DNA of 64,000 bases, from the NCBI RefSeq assembly GCF_000247695.1, contig NW_004624743.1, forward strand, positions 1,464,113-1,528,112, in the 5' to 3' direction. The position numbers were made by a program, and so were the translations under genes. The DNA comes from Heterocephalus glaber (Eukaryota; Chordata; Mammalia; Rodentia; Bathyergidae). The notes under the pieces are model-generated. The model searched no databases and was not told the origin of the DNA. It worked only from the letters and a program-made list of their open reading frames with translations. Every line of letters begins with the position of its first letter. The first letter of the stretch is position 1. Below are positions 56,492 to 64,000 of this stretch, in pieces.

Positions 56492-57799
56492 GTAAGTGTG
56501 ATCCAGTCGGCCTGTTCGTGCTCACAAGCATCCTCCACCGAGGACAACAAGGGAGCTTGTCTGAGGGCTCTGTAATCTTTTGTGTAATTTTATTAAATCT
56601 TGCTGGTGGCATGAGAGAACGGCTGAATCCTTAGAGATTTTAGCTGCACAAAATAAGGTTTTCCAGTTTTCACATTTGTGAAAAGTAGTTTCCCCGCTTT
56701 TTCTTGGGGTCAGCGTACCCAGGGGCCCTTCTGTGCTCATGCGGGACAGACTGTTTCATCCTCAGAGTGCTGACCATCACCAAGATGGGAAGCTTCCTAA
56801 GGCCTGCTGCTTCAGAAAAGAGAAGCCGGGGTCTCTTGGTTTTAGTGTGTGTCCTGTCAAGTGAGCAGTGAGTCTTTTGGTTTGAAGCAGCCGCCTGTGT
56901 CCTAGCCTGGGAAGAAACCCACTGCTATGGCCTTGCGTGTTAAGAGTCCAGAAATTCAGATACCGAAGGGGTCAGAAGCATTATTGTGGTTTTTATCACT
57001 TAATTTTACAGTTTAAGTGACAGCACTGAGAAGACTTTTCCACACAGGGAAATCAAAGTATGGCTGAAATTTTAAGATGAATAAGTCATATCTATAATAA
57101 TTGTGAATAAATCAAATTTTAAAGTGCTTCTTCACCTTTTGTAGAAGTCGTTCGCACACATTCTGCCCTTTGTCCCTTGCAAACCCCCGGAGAAGCTGTT
57201 TTTCTCATCTCCTTACTGTGTGAGGCTCTCACGCCGGCCAGGCCATGAGGCCAGGGTGGGTTTGTGACTCGCTCAGCAGTGACAGAGTCTGTTTAAACCC
57301 AATTCTTACTGAGTGTTTAGTGGCGGTGTCTTTTGGATGTTACCGTGTTTGATGCAGCTGTCTTGACTGCTATTGCATTTCCCCTCCAGTTGCTTCTTTC
57401 CACAAGCAGATTTTATGTTTTGCTCAAACAGAATCCTTGCCAGTTTAATAACATTGTTGCAGAACAGTTTTTACATGGCCAGATTTTAGTGTGACCAACT
57501 TTTCAGTAGTGTTTACTTTTTAAGGCATTCTTCACCCACGCAGTTTCCTTGGGTAGTCAGTCCTGCCTTGAGAGCACAGGCAGGATTCTTGTCTCCATCC
57601 CCTGGCCCTCAGTCTGCCCTGATTCCTGCCCGCCATGGTGTTTTGCTGGCACTCGCCGAGGCTGTGCTGGCGTTGAAGTTTTCTGGTTGACTCCAGAAGT
57701 TACAGAGGGGCCAAGCCACTTGTTCTTCCATGTCCTGGCCCGTGCCTGAGGGAGAGTGCCTGTGACCCTCCGGCAGTCTGCACGCCTTGTGCCTTCCTG

Positions 57800-57918
57800 A
57801 GGGAGGCAGGGGGGCTCAAGTTTGAGCCCAGCCTGGCCTCAAAAGAAGACATAAACAGGGCTAGGGATGGGGCTCAGTGCAGAGCTGGGCTCTGTACCCG
57901 GTCCTGCAAAAAGAAAAA
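57800..57918 (+). repeat. B1-dID composite SINE, partial
   Basis: GAGCCCAGCCTGGCCTC from a B1-like half, then GGGCTAGGGATGGGGCTCAG and TCTGTACCCGGTCCTGCAAA from an ID-like half. Eroded. Confidence 0.55.
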
Positions 57919-59112
57919 GATTCACGGACAGGTGTTGGAGACCTTTCCTTCGTCGAGAGAAAATGGACACTGAGCTGAAGTTCTCTGGGTTACAAATCAG
58001 AAGAGTGAGGCCTGGTGTCCAGGGCGCCAGGGTGGGTGGCAGGGCCCGTCTTCTGTTGCGAAGCCCTGGCTCTCCTTAAACCTCAGGGTGTGTCTGCCTC
58101 TGGTAAGGTCTGTGCATTTATAGAAGTCTCCAGACGCTGCTAGCAGTCACAGACTCAGTTTAGCCAGTGACCGACATGCAGTGTAAGGGTGGCTTTGGTT
58201 TGGGGTTTCAGAATGGTCCGGGAAGGGGCTGACTCGCCAGGAGCTGTCCCCGGTGCCGCCTTCATGCCTGCACAAGACCGAGCGGGGAGAGGCTGCAAAG
58301 GGGGCCTTGGCCGTGGCTCGTGTCAGCCCCACTATGCAAGGGCGGTGCTTCAGGCCACTCCTGCCACAGGCCACCTTGCTCCAAGTGGCTTCTGCCCTGT
58401 GCGCCGCAGTGAGCGACAGGCGGGTGGTGACAGCGCCAGCTGTGTGAGCCTCACTCAGCGCCGAGGGACGCTGTTTGGGTGTCGTGGACGTGGGGAGCCT
58501 GGGCCTCCTGGCTGTGGGGAAAGTACCACGGAAGTCACACAAGCAGGTCTTTGTGGGGATGGCCATGGAGAGCCCACCCAAGCTGGCCCTGGAATGAAAT
58601 AAAGTGTCTTACGATAATACAGCTTCAGATTCAAATTGTAGAAAGTAACGTTTGTCACCAGAACCCAAGCTAACTGCTGGCGAGGTGACCGGTGGCTGCC
58701 GAGGTTGCTGGGTCCGCTGCACTTGGGGCCGACGGCACTTTGCAGATGCCGAGGCGGGGTTCTGGGGTTTTGGGCAGGAAGTCTCCAGCCAGCCCAGAGG
58801 AGCCCGGTCCCCTCTTCCGCAGAGCGCCGACGCTGGGGCTGCTCACCGGCTCGTCCTGAGGGCTCCTGCAGATGTCTACAGCTGGCTGTGGGTGGCGCGG
58901 GAGCTGAGGCGGAGCAGCCTCCTTGCAGGCTGTCCTCCTCCGCTCCCTCGAAGCTTCTCTGGCTGAAGAAGCTTGAGCACAAGGCGCTTAGGCCCTCACC
59001 GCAAAGTGCTTAGCTTTCCCTTGGCTGCTGTTGCTGATTTCAAGAATGAATCTCTTTTTTCCCTCTCAAATTGCAATAATTCCATGAGATTATTATTTAA
59101 AAATTATACTGA

Positions 59113-59313
59113 AGCCAGACGCAATAGTGTCTGCCTGTAATCCCAGCTCTGTGGGAGGCTGAGGCACGAGGTGCTCATGTCCAAGATTGAGAGGTTAGCA
59201 AGTTCTCGACTGAGCAGCTTACTGAGTGAGACCCTGTCTCAAAAATAAAAGAATAAAGAACTGGGGGTGTAGCTCACTGAGAGGGCCCTGAGTTCAGTTC
59301 CCCATGCTAAAAA
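59113..59313 (+). repeat. B1-dID composite SINE
   Basis: AGCCAGACGCAATAGTGTCT, CTGTAATCCCAGCTCTGTGG and GAGACCCTGTCTCAAAAATA, followed by an ID-like half (CTGGGGGTGTAGCTCACTGA, GAGTTCAGTTCCCCATGC). An extra segment in the B1 part is visible. Confidence 0.85.
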
Positions 59314-61106
59314 CAATTTGTGTTGAAAAAGTTTATCTTTGCGTCTACTTTTGTCAGAATGTGCACTAATTGACTGTTGGCTGAAACACTTTCATGCTCC
59401 ACCCTGTCCAGAGTCAGGCTTCCTGTGTCACCCCAGCGGGCCGTGCCCTCTTGGAGAAGGGCTTTGGTATGCGCTTTGCTCAGCTGGACCTAACTCCTTA
59501 TCTTTCTTCATAATTTACTTCATCCCCTATGGTTAGTGATTGTTATTTAAATATGTTCTTAGCGTTACTCTGTTTACATATGCCACTTCCAGTGCCTTCT
59601 CATTAATTTAATCAAAATTCCTTTTCATCTCGAGCTGTTTATATTTATTGGCTATTTGCTGGGTCATCTTTCTGGAGGCTTGTCTTGTGGAGTGTTGTGA
59701 CTGGAACTGTGGGGCCCACGTGCCTGCTGCACAGTGGCCTCGTAGGTCCCTCGCGCCCGTGGCTGAGCCTCCTGTGGTCAGGTTCCGGGTCCTCTCTGTG
59801 CGTCCCTACTCCATGGGGGCCACGTCTCCAGGAGTGGATGCTGGCGCTGCTGAAAGGAAGTGTTCGAAAGGTTAAGAGCTGAAACACCTCTTTTCTGCTC
59901 TCATGTTTAACTGGGTGTACCAGTCCAGGTTCCACATCGCGGTCCTGGTTAGGGTTCTCAGAGGACAGGGCCAACAGGAAATGTGTGTCATCATGCGGGC
60001 CGGCCAGGCAGTGCACAGCCCAGCAAGGCTGGGAGGCAGGGTCCGGAGCAGCTCACCCCAAGGTGCTGGAACAAGGGGCGCCCAGCCGCAGCCCCATCCA
60101 GGTTGGAGGCTCGCCGGGGAGCTGCCAGTGCAGGAGGGTCTGCTCTGCAAGGCCAAGGAGACTGCGACGTGACTGGAGCGCTTTCAGCACGGGCGCACTG
60201 CTGCTGCTTCCCCTCTGTGTTCCCTCCCAGCCTGCGGTGGTCTCCCCGCATCCGCATCCGCATCCGGCTCTCCCCTCTGCGCCGGCACCCGCAGTCACCT
60301 GCCCGTGCCCCCAACCTGCTGCGCCCCCGGTTCCTCCAAGTGGGCACGGAGACTGAGGTCCGCGCAGTCGCTGTCCTGTCCCTCAGAACTGCGTGGTGGT
60401 GCCTTCCAGCTGCTGGTACTGACGAGCAGGCAGGCAGAGCCGACCTGCCTCCCGAGCCTCTCTGTGGCCTCCTTCGGTTTCCCCCTCTCCTCACCTCCTC
60501 TAGAACCTGGAAGACGCGGTGTTGTGTTCATCACCAGTGTCCTGAAGCGTCGTCACCTGCTGCGGTTACTCTGCTTTCATTCATCATAGTGTGCCCTTGC
60601 AGTGTAGCAGCTTAAATCCCGAAGTGATGGGTAATTTTCCTGGTTTTTTTTCTTTCACTTGAATTAATGGATTTCCTGGACTACCTCTGACTTTCTTCTG
60701 TATTTTCCATGTCTTATACTTGTGCTTTATCTCCTTAGAGACTTTGTCATCTTCATCTTCTGCCTCTCCACTGAATTTTAATTTCCGCTATCAGTTTAAA
60801 TTCTGAGAATTTATGTTGCTTTGGTTATTCTCTGAATATTTCTTATTTTACAAAATAGCTTTGCATTTTTATTTTATGGTTGCAACATCTTCTATTTTAT
60901 GAAGGTTATTACTGATTTTTTAGGTGTTTTTATTTCCTCCTTCTGATATAGCTCTGTTCCTTCCAAGTTTTATTTTTGTTTTGGATTTTACATTTCCCTT
61001 TAGAATTTTTTCTCAGGTATCTCATTGTCTTTTAAAAGTAGAGAACTAGAAGGGTGATAGGAAGGTCTGTTTCACTCAGTGTAGCTTTAAAGACAGTAAG
61101 GAGGGG

Positions 61107-61146
61107 CCGGGGATTTAGCTCAGTGGGTGGGTCTGGCGCCTGGGAG
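61107..61146 (+). repeat. ID-type SINE 5' fragment
   Basis: GGGGCCGGGGATTTAGCTCA GTGGG is a near-perfect ID 5' end with the A box, but the body stops after about 40 bp and unrelated GC-rich sequence follows. Confidence 0.75.
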
Positions 61147-61642
61147 GGAACTTATCAGCGAGTCTTAGGGGATTTCCAGACCCCTCGAGTACCCTCTTTG
61201 GCACTCGTCCCGCCCGTTCCTCATCCTCTGTCTCTGGCCCCCGTCCTGCCGGGGCTGACGATGGTCCAGCTGCCCTGTCCACCTTCCCTGGAATAAACAG
61301 GTCTTCCAGGCTGGAAGGGGAGTGCTGGTTGGCCCGTGGTGTGGAGAGGACAGGGCTGAGGGTTTAATTGCTTCTTAAATCACTCTCGGCTCATCCTTCC
61401 CCTCACCCCGCCTGCCACTTCCAGAGGCCATTTAGGTACCAGTCTTTGACTCTGTTCGTATTCTTGGTATAAATCAAGCTCCATCTCAGTTTTCCTTATG
61501 GACAGCTTAAAGTTCAGGTATCTCAAGTCTTGTAAGTCAGTTACTGCTTGTCTCCTTATAGTTTGTAGTTGCCTCCTGTCTGTCTTATTCTTGTGGCTTT
61601 ATGCTTTCTAAAACTATATCTTGATTGTACTTTCAAGATGGA

Positions 61643-61760
61643 CAGGCTGACTGTGGCGGCACACACCTGTAATCCCAGCACGCAAGGCTGAGGCAGGAGG
61701 ATTGCTGTGAGTTCGGGGGCAGCTTGGGCTATATAGTGACTCTGTCTCAAAAAAAAAAGG
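61643..61760 (+). repeat. B1 SINE
   Basis: GGCGGCACACACCTGTAATC, GAGGCTGAGGCAGGAGGATT and AGTGACTCTGTCTCAAAAAA: sense B1 with an A tail. Confidence 0.9.
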
Positions 61761-62049
61761 AAAAGATGAACAGAAATGAGGCGCACATGTTCTGGCCACC
61801 CTCTGCACCAGAGCTCCAGTGTGAAACTGCCCACATGCAGAGTAGACAGTTGTGGTGCGTACAGGTGTGCAGTGGAGGTGCAGGGTCCCTCTGCCCTCCC
61901 TGTGGCCGCTGTCCAAGGTATGCAGAGGGAGCCACACGCGTGCCCTTCATTCCTGTTGCTGTTTGATACCTACAGAGAGTAGTGCTTATCATTTCAAGAG
62001 TCAGAGAAAATGCTGCCATGTAAATACATAAAAATATATTGGTGGTGTA

Positions 62050-62450
62050 AGCATACTGTACACATTTAATATATGTTGAAATTATGGCACTCCTCTATAG
62101 TGTTTTCAGATGTCTTAAGTTTTAACTGTTTCACAGTATTTTTCCTAGTAAGATCCCAATCCGTGGATATTTGTTATTTTTTTAATATTATTTTAAACAG
62201 TGCTCCTATAAATATTCAGATACACATTTTTTTGCTACTTGTTAAAGTATATTTTAGGGAAATGTTTTAAAGTGGCATTGCTTGGTTGAAGGGTGTGTGT
62301 CTGCCCATGAGCCAGTGTGCCCGACAGAAAGGTTATACTCCACTAGTAATGTAAAAGGTGCTTTTTATTTTTACCCACGTAACGTGGGCATTTTCAGCTT
62401 TCACGTCTTTGACACTGAGATGTGAAAAAGGCTACCTTGCAGTTTTAATT
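62050..62450 (-). mobile_element. Ancient L1 (L1M-type) ORF2 remnant
   Basis: + strand AAACAGTGCTCCTATAAATA, TTAGGGAAATGTTTTAAAGT, GGCATTGCTTGGTTGAAGGG and CAGAAAGGTTATACTCCACT match the antisense order of an old L1 ORF2 3' part. Decayed. Confidence 0.65.
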
Positions 62451-62819
62451 GGCTTGTCCTGTGTAAAGTTAACATGCGACTGTTGGAGTCCTCTCGTCTG
62501 TGAGCTGCATAGTTTTTAGCCTTTGTTCTTCGTTTTCGTTTTCATGTGGGTTGGAAGCTCCCACCCTGCCTGGGAGAAGTCCTGTCTCATACGTCTCGCA
62601 TCCCTTCCCTCGGCACCGTCCTTCATGTATTTGATCGAGACCACAGAACAAAACAGTGGCAAACAATGTGTTTTAAAATGAAAAGTACCCAGCAAGGTTT
62701 GGCTTTATCCCTTGCTCACATCGTTTTTTTACAGCCTGCAAACATTTTATGTGTTCAGTCTCATTAGGAAGTTCTGTAGCACTAACTAGTGAACTAGCTA
62801 GTTTTAAAATTTCGTCTTG

Positions 62820-62902
62820 GGGCCAGGGATTTAGCTCATTGGCACCATACCTGCCTCGCAAGCACAAGGTCCTGAATTTGATCCCTGGTACCGGAAAAAA
62901 AA
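62820..62902 (+). repeat. ID-type SINE
   Basis: GGGGCCAGGGATTTAGCTCA ... AATTTGATCCCTGGTACC with an A tail, sense; ends 77 nt before exon 14. Confidence 0.94.
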
Positions 62903-62979
62903 TTTCTTCTTTATTCTGACTTTAAAAGATCACTAGGCTTCACTTATTCTGTGGAGATAAAAGCTACTTCTCTTCTCAG

Positions 62980-63167
62980 TGTTCTACCCAAGAGTTCTTC
63001 TTGATCGTCAGAACCCTGTGTCACCTGAAGTCAGAGCTACAAGTGTTAATGCCCGTGGTGAATTCGCATGTGCAGTCAGACTTGCTTCGGATGATTGTTT
63101 TGGAAATCCCAGAGCTCCTCAGTCCTGTGGAACATTACTTAAAAATACTCAGCGAACAGGCTGCCAA
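62980..63167 (+). CDS. MSH3: MSH3 exon 14 (lever domain III)
   Basis: This 188-nt exon (human length) encodes [20 protein letters not shown], then [20 protein letters not shown] and [15 protein letters not shown] plus two bases of Lys. It is a conserved helical part of the lever domain, about human residues 633-695. Differences from human are mostly conservative. Acceptor TCTTCTCAG, donor GTAAGT. Confidence 0.97.
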
Positions 63168-63895
63168 GTAAGTGCTAAGTGCTCAGTTCTTCCTTTCTGG
63201 CAGTGAGCATAGCCCAGTGCATCTGCTGTTGATGTGTGGTTTCTCCATCTTCACTAGAATAATGCTAGGTGTGGCTTGGATGCGGTGTGGTTAGACGTGA
63301 GCCATACTAAGTTGTTCAATACAGCTGAAAGGTGGCACTTGGTGTCTGCACCGAGCCCCCTGCTGGTAGGGCAGGCCGAGTGCTTCCCCAGTGCCTCCCT
63401 GTGATGAGAAGAGAGAGCCAGGTAAAGCCAGGAGGGGCAACTCATAGCTCAGAAACCTAGGTCTGGTGGCATCCTGTACTCATTTCCTAGATACCCAGAT
63501 CTGCCTTCTGTTTAGAATTTCTGTTTGGAAAGCTTTCCTTTGAAGGGTAGTTACTTCACAGCACATCCCACAAGAGCTCTGGGTGACGGGCAGATTTGAT
63601 GTTTACGTCTGTCTTTGCTCTCTGCATAGGCAATGACAGAGATGTAATTTTACCTCTTGGTTTCAGGAGGGGAATCGTGAACTTGCTTAATGAAAATGAT
63701 AGTAGGATAACCTTCTCACCCCTCAGAAGTTAAGGAATGGCCTCGTAAATACTGAGGCAGAGCTGGAATGAGAAACCCACCTTCCTGACTTCCAGCCCTT
63801 TGGTCTTTCAGGATTCTGCAAGAAGAAATTGATAACTGGTCTCATTAATATGCTTCCATATGTGTGTTGCTTTTTTTTTTTTTTTTACATTTTAG
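63168..63895 (+). other. MSH3: MSH3 intron 14
   Basis: A 728-nt intron with no recognised repeat. It ends in a run of 16 T (63871-63886) and ACATTTTAG before exon 15. Confidence 0.88.
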
Positions 63896-64000
63896 AATTG
63901 GGGATAAAACTGAATTATTCAAAGACCTTTCTGACTTCCCTTTAATAAAAAAGAGGAAGGATGAAATTCAAGACGTCACTGCCAAGATCCAAACACATTT
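63896..64000 (+). CDS. MSH3: MSH3 exon 15, 5' part (cut by window edge)
   Basis: It completes the Lys codon (AA|A) and encodes [20 protein letters not shown], then [14 protein letters not shown], matching human [20 protein letters not shown] and onward. It belongs to the lever/clamp part of domain III. The first 35 codons are open to the window edge; the donor lies beyond position 64000. Confidence 0.96.

Larger units (their letters stand above)
56492..62979 (+). other. MSH3: MSH3 intron 13
   Basis: It holds B1-dID copies (57800-57918, 59113-59313), an ID 5' fragment (61107-61146), a B1 (61643-61760), an old antisense L1M (62050-62450) and an ID SINE (62820-62902). 56492-57800, 57919-59112 and 59314-61106 show no recognised gene; 60640-61060 is AT-rich and may be an old repeat of unknown family. 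Confidence 0.8.

Noticed and set aside
55787..56575. 262-codon frame on the + strand across exon 13
   Set aside because: Only 56359-56491 is MSH3 coding sequence. The upstream part is intronic, with an ordinary acceptor at 56358, and the exon 13 donor at 56492 ends the coding part.

Overview
The window is an internal stretch of a mammalian nuclear gene, a rodent MSH3 (MutS homologue 3). MSH3 is the subunit that gives MutSbeta (MSH2-MSH3) its preference for insertion/deletion loops. Thirteen coding exons lie on the + strand, matching human exons 3 to 15 in order. Twelve are complete and exon 15 is cut by the right edge. Reading frames join across all introns, and ten of the twelve complete exons have the length I recall for human MSH3. 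Exon 4 is 30 nt shorter and exon 7 is 3 nt longer. No coding exon is broken, so this looks like the functional gene. Exons 1-2, the promoter and the ATPase-encoding exons are outside the window.

Layout: exons 3-8 fall in the first 10 kb (599-10047). A 16.4-kb intron 8 follows, then exons 9 and 10 (26458-30081), an 11.4-kb intron 10, exons 11 and 12 (41481-44075), a 12.3-kb intron 12, exon 13 (56359-56491), a 6.5-kb intron 13, and exons 14 and 15 (62980-64000). Intron 6 is a minor-class (U12, AT-AC) intron; the others are GT-AG. I found no second gene, no RNA gene and no CRISPR array.

The non-coding part is largely transposon-derived. There are many tRNA-Ala-derived ID-type SINEs, B1 and B1-dID composite SINEs, several L1 3' ends, two MaLR-type LTRs, two other LTRs (one a solo LTR nested in an L1 with its target duplication), older L1M, MIR, MER20, MER5-like and mariner remnants, and microsatellites. 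ID plus B1-dID SINEs indicate a rodent, and the B1-dID dimers point away from mouse and rat toward squirrel-related or hystricomorph lineages. The variant ID family (ending GGTACC, with a CCGCCTGC segment) makes a hystricomorph such as a mole-rat or guinea-pig relative my best guess, but this is not proven. A 505-base run of N (37560-38064) lies inside an L1 and indicates a draft assembly.

No previously undescribed system is evident. The items most worth a second look are: two unusual residues at the exon 12/13 junction in a normally conserved MutS motif; retroelements inserted within about 30-40 bp of the exon 9 and exon 12 acceptors; two separate inverted-repeat copies of a mariner-derived 3' end; a DR1-type AGGTCA triplet in a MaLR LTR; and a roughly 44-unit AC repeat inside a gene whose product maintains such repeats.
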